Assembly: GCA_016125475.1 (NCBI GenBank)
Contig: WGLR01000027.1
Span: 1 to 64,000, forward strand
Source: Betaproteobacteria bacterium
GTDB taxonomy: Bacteria; Pseudomonadota; Gammaproteobacteria; Burkholderiales; Ga0077523
Direction of reading: 5' to 3'
Length of the DNA: 64,000 bases
Below the pieces are notes generated by a model, which saw only the letters and a program-made list of their open reading frames with translations, did not search any database and was not told the DNA's origin. The position numbers were made by a program, and so were the translations under genes. Shown piece by piece: positions 31,082 through 39,982 of this stretch. Every line of letters starts with the position of its first letter. Position 1 is the stretch's first letter.

Positions 31082-31792
31082 CTAGGAAGCGTCCGATCGT
31101 CGCAGCCAGAGGCAGGCCCCCTTCGTGACGTCGTCGAGCCGGGAGAGGTACTCCTCGTGGGCTTCGAGTTCCTCTTCCGATGCCGCCTGGACCACGAGTT
31201 CACCCGTACCGGCGTCCCTGCGCACGCGAATCTGCTTCCGGTCGTTTTCCTCGATGTCGATGACGAGACTCTCCTGCCCTCTCGTCATCGCGAGATACAC
31301 CTCGCCCAGAAGCCTCGCGTCCAGCAGGGCCCCGTGGAGGGTGCGCGCCGAGTTGTCGACCGTGTAGCGCTCGCACAGTGCATCGAGACTGTTGCGCTTG
31401 CCGGGGTGCAGCTGCTTCGCGAACTGGAGCGAATCCAGAACCGACGCCACCACCGATTCGATGGGGGGACGGTCGAGGCGCGCAAGCTCCGCGTTCAGGA
31501 ATGCGACGTCGAACGGGGCATTGTGGATGATGAGCTCGCTGCCCGAGACGAAGTCCAGGAAATCGCCCACGACATCCCCGAATCGCGGCTTCTCGCTCAG
31601 GAACTCCTGCGTGAGCCCGTGTACCGCGAGGGCACCCGGATCGCTCGGACGCTCGGGATTCACGTACTGGTGGAACGTCTGTTCCGTGATGCGGCGGTGC
31701 ACGATCTCGACGCAGGCCACCTCGACGATGCGATGCCCCAGCGCCGGGTCGAGGCCCGTCGTTTCGGTGTCGAGGACGATCTGGCGCAACAT
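31082..31792 (-). CDS. dnaQ: DNA polymerase III epsilon subunit (proofreading exonuclease)
   Basis: The 236-residue protein carries the three DEDDh motifs: ExoI VLDTETTGLD, ExoII HNAPFDVAFLN, and ExoIII HGALLDARLL. The C-terminal third, which in DnaQ binds the polymerase alpha subunit, is present. It follows rnhA on the same strand by nine bases. Confidence 0.95.
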   Translation of the reverse strand: MLRQIVLDTETTGLDPALGHRIVEVACVEIVHRRITEQTFHQYVNPERPSDPGALAVHGLTQEFLSEKPRFGDVVGDFLDFVSGSELIIHNAPFDVAFLNAELARLDRPPIESVVASVLDSLQFAKQLHPGKRNSLDALCERYTVDNSARTLHGALLDARLLGEVYLAMTRGQESLVIDIEENDRKQIRVRRDAGTGELVVQAASEEELEAHEEYLSRLDDVTKGACLWLRRSDAS

Positions 31793-31801
31793 GGGGAACG
31801 G

Positions 31802-32245
31802 TCAGGCCAGGGAAACGGACCGCACACCCCGGTTCGCGAGTGCGTCCGCGCGTTCGTTCTCGGTGTGTCCGGCGTGACCACGCACCCAGACCCACTGCAC
31901 CTCGTGCCTGCCGGCGAGCACGTCGAGCTGCTGCCACAGGTCCTGGTTCTTGACCGGCTTGTTGTCGGCGGTGCGCCAGCCCCGGCGCTTCCAGGCCGCC
32001 ATCCACTCGCTGATGCCCTTCTGCACGTACTGCGAATCGGTGTGCACACGGACCATGCACGGTGCATCGAGCATTGCGAGCGCCTCGATCACCGCTCGCA
32101 GCTCCATGCGATTGTTGGTCGTCGCGCGTTCACCGCCGAAGAGCTCGCGCTCCTCGCTTCCCCGGCGCAGGATCGCTCCCCATCCGCCGACACCGGGATT
32201 GCCCTTGCAGGCACCGTCCGTGAAGATTTCCACTGCCTGAGTCAT
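31802..32245 (-). CDS. rnhA: Ribonuclease HI
   Basis: RnhA cuts RNA in RNA-DNA hybrids. The 147-residue length is standard. The four acidic catalytic residues lie in [26 protein letters not shown] and NERADALAN. Its start overlaps the methyltransferase stop by four bases (32242-32245). Confidence 0.96.
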   Translation of the reverse strand: MTQAVEIFTDGACKGNPGVGGWGAILRRGSEERELFGGERATTNNRMELRAVIEALAMLDAPCMVRVHTDSQYVQKGISEWMAAWKRRGWRTADNKPVKNQDLWQQLDVLAGRHEVQWVWVRGHAGHTENERADALANRGVRSVSLA

Positions 32246-33039
32246 CTGCTCTCCAGTTCCGCCCGTCTTTCACAGGCACTTCTCTTCGCCGCGTCCAAAT
32301 GGACGAGTTTCTGCGGCACGGCCGCGAGCACCTTCTTTCTCGACGACGCCATGCGCCACTTGGGCGTGATCATGTTCGCGCCCCGAACTCTCTTTATGCC
32401 TCTGAGAAAATAGACTCCGCCACCGAAAGGCCACCACCGGTTTCCTGCGTATTCCATGAATGCGAGCCGTTCCAGCCACGCTTCGCGCCGGCAGGGCGGT
32501 CGATACGCACCCATTTCCCCCGCGGAGACCTCGAAGCCGAGCAGCGCCATCCAGTCCTTGATGCGAGGCAGACTGATGAACTGCCCGCACCAGGGATACC
32601 CCGGATCACCGCGCCGCGCCAGTCGGGCGGCGCCCCAGAGACTCCAGGGATTGAAGGCTGAGAGAACGATGTTGCCTTCCGGCACGAGAATGCGCTGGAC
32701 TTCGCGGAGGACCTGGTGGGGGTTCTGACTGAACTCGAGCGTGTGCGGCAGTGCTACGAGGTCGACGCTCGCGGTCGCGACCGGCAGATCACAGTAATCC
32801 GCCCGGATCGAGGCGTCCGCCTCATCGGGCGAGAGTATCGCCCGGTGGGGCATGCGGTTCGCGCGCAGGAAATCGATATCGGACACCCCGAGCTGGAGCG
32901 CATGGAAGCCGAACGTGTCGACGACCTGCTGATCGAAGAACTCGAACTCCCTCGCAAGCAGATGGCGACCGAGAGGTGTCGCGAACCACGCGGACAGCGA
33001 GGGGGCCCCGGGTGACGATGACGGATACGCGTGCTGCAC
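32242..33039 (-). CDS. Class I SAM-dependent methyltransferase
   Basis: A 265-residue methyltransferase-like protein with a methyltransf_11-type core: QLGVSDID near residue 50, [20 protein letters not shown], and the post-motif region [26 protein letters not shown]. It corresponds in position to E. coli yafS next to rnhA. The SAM-binding Gly-rich loop is weak ([10 protein letters not shown]), so substrate and activity are uncertain. GTG 33039 has only a poor ribosome site. Confidence 0.82.
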   Translation of the reverse strand: MQHAYPSSSPGAPSLSAWFATPLGRHLLAREFEFFDQQVVDTFGFHALQLGVSDIDFLRANRMPHRAILSPDEADASIRADYCDLPVATASVDLVALPHTLEFSQNPHQVLREVQRILVPEGNIVLSAFNPWSLWGAARLARRGDPGYPWCGQFISLPRIKDWMALLGFEVSAGEMGAYRPPCRREAWLERLAFMEYAGNRWWPFGGGVYFLRGIKRVRGANMITPKWRMASSRKKVLAAVPQKLVHLDAAKRSACERRAELESR

Positions 33040-33529
33040 TGGCCGCTCTTGAAGGATCAGCCTCGGAGGCTAGAAAAAGACAGGAAAAAGGCTCGGACAC
33101 GTCTAGCCTTCGGTACCCGCGACAGGCGAGAATAGCGCCCGCGACCCATCCACGAATCGAACACGAGAAGTTTCAAAACATCGGGTCGAGTATAGCGCAG
33201 GCCCGGCGCCGGCAGTCCGCCGGAGACACCTCGCCGCCGGGACTTCGACACATGGTCACGCGGGCCCGCGGCCCCGTAACGTGGCTTCCCGTTTGGGGAG
33301 GGCCCGGCCGAGCTCGTGCTGCCCGTACGATCGCATTCCGCCGCGTATCTCGACGCCACAGGCATCAGTCCCGCGGCCCGGCCTGATCCCGACCATGCCC
33401 GGACCGGCGAATGCACGGTCAAGTCGAAGGTCATCCTGGCCGTAATGGGATTCCGAGGTCCTCTGGACATCGTCCATGACAGATCGGCGTGTGGCGCCTC
33501 TGCCCGAAGTCAGCTGGAGACAGGAATTG
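33040..33529. other. Gap where gloB usually lies; no gene seen
   Basis: Nearly 500 bases between the methyltransferase start and the mltD promoter. In E. coli the order is mltD-gloB-yafS-rnhA-dnaQ, so a glyoxalase II gene would be expected. No frame here has the metallo-beta-lactamase motif THxHxDH or other GloB sequence. A short inverted repeat GGCTAGA/TCTAGCC is present at 33068-33108. Otherwise I see nothing. Confidence 0.5.
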
Positions 33530-33558
33530 TTGACGGAAATCAATGGCCTGTATAGGAT
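33530..33558 (+). promoter_or_regulatory. Sigma70-type promoter of mltD
   Basis: TTGACG at 33530-33535 and TAGGAT at 33553-33558 are separated by 17 bases. A start of transcription near 33565 would leave a leader of about 22 bases before mltD, whose ribosome site AAGGT lies seven bases before ATG 33587. Confidence 0.55.
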
Positions 33559-33586
33559 ATTTCAAGCTCTGAGACAAGGTTGCCAC

Positions 33587-35449
33587 ATGGTGCGGAATTC
33601 CACCCGACTCCTGCTCGCGATCATTGCGTTCGCGCTGATGAATCAGGCGTCCGCAGGCAACGGCGGATTGCAGACGGCACCTGCTCCGGGCATGTCCGGT
33701 CTCGCGGGCGCCCGGACCCTGCCGGGAGAAGATCCGGGACAGGATTTCTACGGCGCGCCCGCCAGCGGAATCAGCCCCACGAACGTGTCCAGCGGTGGCG
33801 CCGACGTGTCGGGTCAGACCCGTTCCGGCCCTGCGGTGACCTACGACGGCACACCCGGTTCCGCGCGGCCGGACATGACGTCCTCGCAGTCGAACGGCCC
33901 CGCGTCGGGAGACACGGAAGCCGCTTCGACGGCCACGCCCGACGAATGGTGGGCAGGCTCCGCAAGCAGCGATTCCGTGCAGATTCCCATCCCCGCAGCG
34001 CTGCCGTCCGCACTCGACGACGGCGGAATCGGGTTGTCGATCGGAGACTACGAGGGGCCGGGCAGTACCGCCGCTGCAAGGCTGCTCGCCCGCGCCGGCT
34101 ACGGCGGCTCCGTCTACAAGAGTCTCTGGGACAGGGTGCGCGCCGGGTTCAAGCTTCCGGAGCTCGATACACCTCTCGTGCGGCGTTACGAAGACTGGTA
34201 CGCGGACAGGCCCGACTATCTCGAACGCATCGTCGACCGCGGCAAGCGCTATCTCCATTTCATCGTGGAGGAAGTGGAAAAGCGCCACATGCCGACGGAA
34301 ATCGCGCTGCTGCCCATGATCGAAAGCGCCTACAACCCGACGGCCTATTCGAAGGCGCATGCGTCGGGCATGTGGCAGTTCATCCCGGCGACCGGCAGGA
34401 TCTACGGGCTCGAACAGAACTGGTGGTACGACGGTCGCCGTGACGTCCTCGCGGCAACGCGGGCAGCCCTGGACTATCTGCAGAAGCTTCATGACCAGTT
34501 CGGAGACTGGGAACTTGCACTGGCTGCCTACAACTGGGGCGAGGGAGCGGTGACGAGAGCCATCGAGCGCAATCGTCGCAGAGGCCGTCCGACGGACTAC
34601 AGCAGCCTCAGAATGCCCGCCGAGACACGCAGCTACGTTCCGAAGCTGCTCGCCGTCAAGAACATCGTCGCCGACCCCGAGAAGTTCGGCATGTCCCTGG
34701 ACGACGTGCCGAACGAACCGTATTTCATCCGCGTAGCCGCACCGGGGAACATCGATTTCAAGCGCGTCGCGCAGCTCGCGGAAGTCCCCGTCGAGGAACT
34801 GAAGTCGCTCAATCCGGCTTTCAATCGTCCCGTGATCACCCCGACGGACGGGCAGACGCTGCTGTTGCCCGCAGACAAGGCGGAAGTCTTTGCGGAGAAC
34901 CTGAAGACGAACGACCGACCGCTGGTTTCCTGGCAGGCGTACAAGGTGCACCGGGCCGAGAAGCTGTCGACGATCGCGCGTCGATTCTCGACCACGGTTG
35001 CGCTGTTGAAGCAGGTGAACGGCATCAAGCGAAACGGACGCCTCAAACCGGGATCGACGCTGCTGGTACCGAAGAAGGCCGGGACGAGCGTCGACCCGAA
35101 ACGCACGGCTCGCATCGACGTCCAGACCTTCAAGCCGCCCGTGGTGGTTGGAGAATACCGTTACCACCGGGTCCGGCGGGGCGAGACGCTTTCGGGCATC
35201 GCGCATCGTTACGGCGTCTCGGTGTCACAGCTTTCCGCCTGGAACAATCTGAAAGGGCATCTGATCCGTGCAGGACAGCGCTTGCGGCTTCACACCTACC
35301 CACGCTCACACTCGAAATCCCGCCGGCATCACTCCCGGCGCACCGCCCGCCGGCACCGTTCCACACGGCATCACCGCGCAAGGCGGCACCATTCGTCGGG
35401 CAGCGTCTCCGTCGAGAGTCACGCCGACCACCTGATCGGAAAACGCTGA
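33587..35449 (+). CDS. mltD: Membrane-bound lytic murein transglycosylase D with three LysM domains
   Basis: MltD cleaves peptidoglycan glycan strands in the periplasm. The 620-residue protein has a signal peptide (MVRNSTRLLLAIIAFALM, cleaved near ASA), a long low-complexity Gly/Ser/Pro linker, and a transglycosylase domain from about residue 170 to 345, with catalytic Glu246 in MIESAYNP, then SGMWQFIP and AAYNWGEGAV. LysM-like domains follow at about 378-438, 450-498 and 523-571, and a His/Arg-rich tail at 575-620. The signal peptide is not an obvious lipobox type. An in-frame ATG at 33476 is upstream of the promoter and is rejected. Confidence 0.93.
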   Translation: MVRNSTRLLLAIIAFALMNQASAGNGGLQTAPAPGMSGLAGARTLPGEDPGQDFYGAPASGISPTNVSSGGADVSGQTRSGPAVTYDGTPGSARPDMTSSQSNGPASGDTEAASTATPDEWWAGSASSDSVQIPIPAALPSALDDGGIGLSIGDYEGPGSTAAARLLARAGYGGSVYKSLWDRVRAGFKLPELDTPLVRRYEDWYADRPDYLERIVDRGKRYLHFIVEEVEKRHMPTEIALLPMIESAYNPTAYSKAHASGMWQFIPATGRIYGLEQNWWYDGRRDVLAATRAALDYLQKLHDQFGDWELALAAYNWGEGAVTRAIERNRRRGRPTDYSSLRMPAETRSYVPKLLAVKNIVADPEKFGMSLDDVPNEPYFIRVAAPGNIDFKRVAQLAEVPVEELKSLNPAFNRPVITPTDGQTLLLPADKAEVFAENLKTNDRPLVSWQAYKVHRAEKLSTIARRFSTTVALLKQVNGIKRNGRLKPGSTLLVPKKAGTSVDPKRTARIDVQTFKPPVVVGEYRYHRVRRGETLSGIAHRYGVSVSQLSAWNNLKGHLIRAGQRLRLHTYPRSHSKSRRHHSRRTARRHRSTRHHRARRHHSSGSVSVESHADHLIGKR

Positions 35450-35511
35450 CGTAGCGGCGCCCCCGGCTGCTCCCGGAGGCCTCTGCCCCTTCGCCCGATC
35501 CGCGCGAGCGC

Positions 35512-37551
35512 TCAGGAATCGCGCGCCTGCATCGTGCTGTCCACGGCAACGCAGTGGACGACATGTGTCTTCGACAGCGATACAGGTGCAGGATATTCGA
35601 CGCGGCAGCGGCTGCGCGCGAGCGGGCATCGCGGATGGAAGTGGCACCCCGTTGGTGGATGCACGAGCGACGGCAGGTCCCCCTTCACCCGCTGGACCAC
35701 CGGCGGACGGCCCTCGATCCGCGGCACGGAAGCGAGCAGCGCCTTCGTGTAAGGGTGCGCTGGTGTGTCGAGCACTTCCGACGTCGTCCCGCGCTCGACG
35801 ATGCGGCCCAGGTACATCACGAGCACTTCGTCGGCCAGATACTGCACGACTGCGATGTTGTGCGTGATGAACAGATAACTCAGTGCGCGTTCGGCCTGGA
35901 GATCCCTGAGGAGATTGAGGATCTGGGCCTGGACGGACACGTCCAGGGCGGAGGTCGGCTCGTCGCAGACGATCAGTTCCGGGTCGACCGCGAGTGCGCG
36001 CGCAATCGCGATGCGCTGTCGCTGCCCGCCCGAGAATTCGTGCGGATAACGCCACCTGGCGTCGGGATCGAGTCCGACGTCCGCCAGAAGCCGGTCCACG
36101 TTTCCGAGACGGGACCGCAACTCGTCGGCCCGATAGAGCGCGCGGACGCCTTCCTCGAGAATCTGCGCGACCTGCATGCGAGGATTCAGTGATGCAAACG
36201 GGTCCTGGAACACCATCTGTACCGATCTGCGGTACCACCCCAGATGGCGTTCCGGGACCTTGCGAACGTCCCTGCCGTCGAAGGAGATCCTGCCATCGTC
36301 GGGCTCGATGAGTCGCATGATGCCTTTGGCGACGGTGGTCTTGCCACAGCCCGATTCCCCCACGAGCGCGACGGTTCGCCCGCGCCCCAGTGCGAGATCC
36401 ACCCCATCGACCGCTCGCGCATGGGCGACGACACGCTGGAGGACTCCCCGCCGGATCGGAAAGTGCACCGCCAGCCCTTCGATACTGAGCAGCCTCGCGC
36501 CGGACTCGGCGTGCTCCCGTGGCGTGACACCCGTGGCGTGCAACGGACGCGGCGCCTCTTCGCGCCACCCGCTCGCGCGCAGTTCCAGGCTGCGGTGACA
36601 CCGGACGACGTGATCGACGGCAACGGTGGTCTGCGCCGGCGTGACCGTCCGGCACCGTTCCCGGACGAAACCACATCGCGGCGCGAACGCACAGCCGACG
36701 GACGCATCCGCGAGGACCGGCGCCGATCCCGCAATGTTCGCGAGTCGCTTCCCGCGGGCAGACGGCGTCGGTAACGCCTCGAAAAGGCGTCTCGTGTAGG
36801 GATGCGCCACTGTCGACCGCAGGTCGGAGGCCTGAGCCAGTTCCACCAGCCGCCCCGCGTACATCACACCCACCCTGCTCGCGATCTGCGACACGACCGC
36901 GAGATCGTGCGTGATGAGCAGCATCGACATTCCCGTGCGCGCCTGCGTCTCGCGCAGGACGTCCAGCACTTGCGCCTGAATGGTGACGTCGAGCGCCGTG
37001 GTCGGCTCGTCCGCAACCAGCAATGCGGGTTCGCATGCGAGCGCCATCGCGATCATCACTCGCTGCTTGAGGCCACCGGAAAGCTGGAAAGGGTATTCCT
37101 TCAGGCGGCGACGCGGATCTGGGATCCCCACCGACTCGAACAGCGAGGACACCCGATCGTCGGCTTCCTTCCCCCTCACCCGCATGTGCTTCCAAAGGAC
37201 CTCGCGCACCTGGTGCCCGACGGTCATGACGGGATTCAGACTCGTCGCGGGCTCCTGGAAGATCATCGACACGACACGACCGCGAATGTCGCGCATGTCA
37301 CGCTCGGGCAGCGCCGTGATGTTGGTACCGCCCACCACGACGTGCCCCGAACCGACGCTCACGCCGTCCGGCAGCAGCCGCATGATCGAGAGCGCCGTCA
37401 TCGACTTGCCGCTACCGGACTCCCCGACGAGAGCGAATGTCTCCCCCCGACGTATCTGGAACGAAACGTCCCTCACGACCGGTACCTGCCCTCCCCCCGA
37501 AGTCACCCAGGTCGTCAGGTTGTTCACGGACATCACGACGTCGTTGCTCAC
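35512..37551 (-). CDS. ABC importer ATPase with two fused nucleotide-binding domains (peptide/YejF type)
   Basis: A 679-residue double ATPase. The first domain has Walker A GESGSGKS, signature LSGGLKQR and Walker B LLVADEPTTALD; the second has GESGCGKT, FSGGQRQR and LIVCDEPTSALD. Each domain ends with the Cys-containing oligopeptide-transporter tail (CAFAPRC, CHFHPRC). This is the DppD-DppF fusion seen in YejF. GTG 37551 overlaps the stop of the permease upstream and has AGGAG seven bases before it. It is the last gene of a four-gene operon. Confidence 0.92.
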   Translation of the reverse strand: MSNDVVMSVNNLTTWVTSGGGQVPVVRDVSFQIRRGETFALVGESGSGKSMTALSIMRLLPDGVSVGSGHVVVGGTNITALPERDMRDIRGRVVSMIFQEPATSLNPVMTVGHQVREVLWKHMRVRGKEADDRVSSLFESVGIPDPRRRLKEYPFQLSGGLKQRVMIAMALACEPALLVADEPTTALDVTIQAQVLDVLRETQARTGMSMLLITHDLAVVSQIASRVGVMYAGRLVELAQASDLRSTVAHPYTRRLFEALPTPSARGKRLANIAGSAPVLADASVGCAFAPRCGFVRERCRTVTPAQTTVAVDHVVRCHRSLELRASGWREEAPRPLHATGVTPREHAESGARLLSIEGLAVHFPIRRGVLQRVVAHARAVDGVDLALGRGRTVALVGESGCGKTTVAKGIMRLIEPDDGRISFDGRDVRKVPERHLGWYRRSVQMVFQDPFASLNPRMQVAQILEEGVRALYRADELRSRLGNVDRLLADVGLDPDARWRYPHEFSGGQRQRIAIARALAVDPELIVCDEPTSALDVSVQAQILNLLRDLQAERALSYLFITHNIAVVQYLADEVLVMYLGRIVERGTTSEVLDTPAHPYTKALLASVPRIEGRPPVVQRVKGDLPSLVHPPTGCHFHPRCPLARSRCRVEYPAPVSLSKTHVVHCVAVDSTMQARDS

Positions 37552-39005
37552 GCCCGCGCTCCTGTCTCGTCGCCCTGGCCCCCCGACGGTCGCTCGGCCC
37601 GCTTCGGATCGAGGGCATCTCTCACAACATCCGCGAGAACGTTGGCGGAGAGAACGAGAGCGAGCATGAACACGAACGCCGCGGACAGTGGCCACCACAC
37701 GACGGGATCGCGTGCCATCTCGAGCCGGGACGCGTTGATCATCGTGCCGAAGCTGTTCATGGATGGATCGACTCCGACACCGACATACGACAGCACCGCC
37801 TCGGCCAGGACGAGGCCGCTGAATCCGAGGACGGTCGTGATGATCACGATGTGCATGACATTCGGAACGACGTGGCGCAGGATGATGCGCCAGGGTCGCA
37901 CGCCCAGGGCGCGCGCGGCCTGCACGAACTCCATCTCCCGCAACTTGAGCGCCTCCCCCCGCAGCAGACGGCACAGGCCCGTCCAGCTCGTGACGCCGAG
38001 GATGATGCACAGGAACAGCAGCCTGAAGTCCGCCCGGAGGGCCAGCGTATCGAACTGCTCGGCGTGTTTGTCCATGTAGACCTGCATCATCAGCACCGCA
38101 GCTGCGATCAGGAGCACGCCGGGAATCGAGTTCAGGGTCGTGTAGAGGTACTGGATGACATCGTCGACCCATCCTCCGAAGTATCCGGCAGCCACCCCCA
38201 GCGCGATTGCGAACGGCAGCATCACGAGCGTCGTCACGGTACCGATGACCAGCCCCGTGCGTATGCTCTTGAGGACGAGGTAGAGGACATCCTGGCCCAC
38301 CTTGTTGGTGCCGAACACATGATAGGCGACGCTGAGAACCGCCATCGGACCCGCCACGACCAGGAAACATGCAATGGCCACCAGCACCGACCGCCACGGT
38401 CGAGTCGCGGTGCTCGACCAGAGCAGTCGGGACGATACGGCGAATGATTGCCTGCTGCCCCGGGCGACAGTGAGGGTCGCGACCGACACGAGCAGGATCC
38501 AGACGCACGCGGCCATGACCTCACCCTTCAGGGCACGCCGCAGGATATCGGGCCACCGTTGCGTGCCGGGGTCCGCCAGATGTGCGCCGCCGAAAGCCAG
38601 CCGGGGGTAACCCCGCGTGACCGAACCGTCCGGACGCTCGATTCGCTCCTTCGTATAACCGTAGGCGGCCAGGGGAGCAGAGAACGACTTCTCCACGTGT
38701 GTGCGAAGGGGCGTGACGATCGTGTCGAGCAACGAAACGACATCGGCACTGTATCGGGTCGTTTCGCTCGTTCGCCCCGACTCGACGACGGTCCGGAAGT
38801 GTATGGAATCCAGCAAGCCGACCGTCACGAAGAGCCCGAGAAACGTGCCGGCAATCACGCCCCGGCGGGATCGCACGACGCGACGCCACGCCGAACTCAG
38901 GTTCTCGTCACGCCGCGCCCACCACGCAAATATCGCCGTCGTGAGCACCATTGCATACACAAGCGCGTCGGTCGTGAAGATCACGGGGCGGACTGGCAGG
39001 ATCAT
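37548..39005 (-). CDS. ABC importer permease (DppC/YejE-like) with long N-terminal region
   Basis: A 485-residue inner-membrane permease. The C-terminal half carries the binding-protein-dependent transport fold with the EAA-type loop EFVQAARALGVRPWRIILRHVVPN. The first 170 residues, two hydrophobic segments with a periplasmic-looking stretch between them, make it much longer than a typical DppC (about 300) and more like YejE. Its start overlaps the DppB-like gene by four bases and its stop overlaps the ATPase. Confidence 0.9.
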   Translation of the reverse strand: MILPVRPVIFTTDALVYAMVLTTAIFAWWARRDENLSSAWRRVVRSRRGVIAGTFLGLFVTVGLLDSIHFRTVVESGRTSETTRYSADVVSLLDTIVTPLRTHVEKSFSAPLAAYGYTKERIERPDGSVTRGYPRLAFGGAHLADPGTQRWPDILRRALKGEVMAACVWILLVSVATLTVARGSRQSFAVSSRLLWSSTATRPWRSVLVAIACFLVVAGPMAVLSVAYHVFGTNKVGQDVLYLVLKSIRTGLVIGTVTTLVMLPFAIALGVAAGYFGGWVDDVIQYLYTTLNSIPGVLLIAAAVLMMQVYMDKHAEQFDTLALRADFRLLFLCIILGVTSWTGLCRLLRGEALKLREMEFVQAARALGVRPWRIILRHVVPNVMHIVIITTVLGFSGLVLAEAVLSYVGVGVDPSMNSFGTMINASRLEMARDPVVWWPLSAAFVFMLALVLSANVLADVVRDALDPKRAERPSGGQGDETGARA

Positions 39006-39982
39006 GAAAAACGCACTCGCGGATCGACGACCGTGTAGGAGAGATCGGTCAGGGTGAGCCCGACGATGTAGAGCAGAGATCCAAGAAACACCATCGTCCG
39101 CACGACCGCGAAATCCTGGGCACCGATCGCGTCGATCGTGAAACTGCCGAGACCGGGAATGCCAAAGAACGACTCGAGCACCAGACTGCCCAGGAACAGT
39201 CTCGGCACGACGACGACTGCCCCTGTCAGGATCGGAATGAGCGCGTTGCGCAGCACGTGACCGAACATGACGCGGTGCTCCGGCAAACCCTTGGCACGGG
39301 CGGTGCGAACGTAGTCCTTGCCCGTCTCCTCGAGGAAGAAGGTCCGGTAGAGTCTCGTATCCTCCCCGAACGAGGAGACTAGGGCCACGGCGATGGGCAG
39401 GATTATGAATCGCCAGGCATCCAGACCATCACCGAAGCCGGAAATGGGCGTCAGGTGCCAGAGCTTGCCCACCACGTACTGGCCCGCGATGATGTAGAAC
39501 ATCGCGGAAATGGACATGGCGGCGACGCAGAGGATCACCCCTCCGTCGTCAACGTACGTGCCACGAAAGAAGACCAGAATCAGGGCGAACGAAACGTATG
39601 CGGCAAGACCGATCACGAATACCGGCAGTGCAATCGAGAGGCTCGGCCACATGCGTCGCCTGATCTCGCTGCCGATGTCCCGGCCATCGGATTCCGCGCG
39701 CCCGAAATCGAAGGTGAACAGCTTCAGCGAATGACGGAAGAACACCGTCGAGGTGAAGTGTCCAAAACCGGATTCCTGTGCGTTGAACAACAGCGGGACG
39801 TCGTAGCCGTGTTCGTGCTTCCACTGTTCGATGGCCTCTGGTGTGACGCGCTTCACCCCGAGTTGCATGCGCGCCATGTCGTCGGGCGTGTTGACGACGA
39901 AGAACAGCGCGAAGGTCAATGCATTGACGCCGATCAGTATCGGAATCGCATACAGCGCCCGACGAACCAGGTAGGCGATCAT
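39002..39982 (-). CDS. ABC importer permease (DppB/YejB-like)
   Basis: A 326-residue inner-membrane permease beginning [19 protein letters not shown], as in DppB-type proteins. The cytoplasmic loop DYVRTARAKGLPEHRVMFGHVLRNA is the EAA motif that contacts the ATPase, and the end has the conserved LGSLLYIVGLTLTDLSYTVVDPRV. It overlaps the binding-protein gene and the next permease by four bases each. Confidence 0.92.
   Translation of the reverse strand: MIAYLVRRALYAIPILIGVNALTFALFFVVNTPDDMARMQLGVKRVTPEAIEQWKHEHGYDVPLLFNAQESGFGHFTSTVFFRHSLKLFTFDFGRAESDGRDIGSEIRRRMWPSLSIALPVFVIGLAAYVSFALILVFFRGTYVDDGGVILCVAAMSISAMFYIIAGQYVVGKLWHLTPISGFGDGLDAWRFIILPIAVALVSSFGEDTRLYRTFFLEETGKDYVRTARAKGLPEHRVMFGHVLRNALIPILTGAVVVVPRLFLGSLVLESFFGIPGLGSFTIDAIGAQDFAVVRTMVFLGSLLYIVGLTLTDLSYTVVDPRVRFS

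Noticed and set aside
33068-33108. Inverted repeat GGCTAGA/TCTAGCC as an attachment or recombination site
   Set aside because: Arms of only seven bases with a 27-base spacer and no integrase nearby; likely chance.
35306-38508. Longer frames around the ABC ATPase, including an N-terminal extension to 38508
   Set aside because: The extension crosses the whole permease gene in the wrong frame and is Arg-rich; the ATPase has a good start at 37551.
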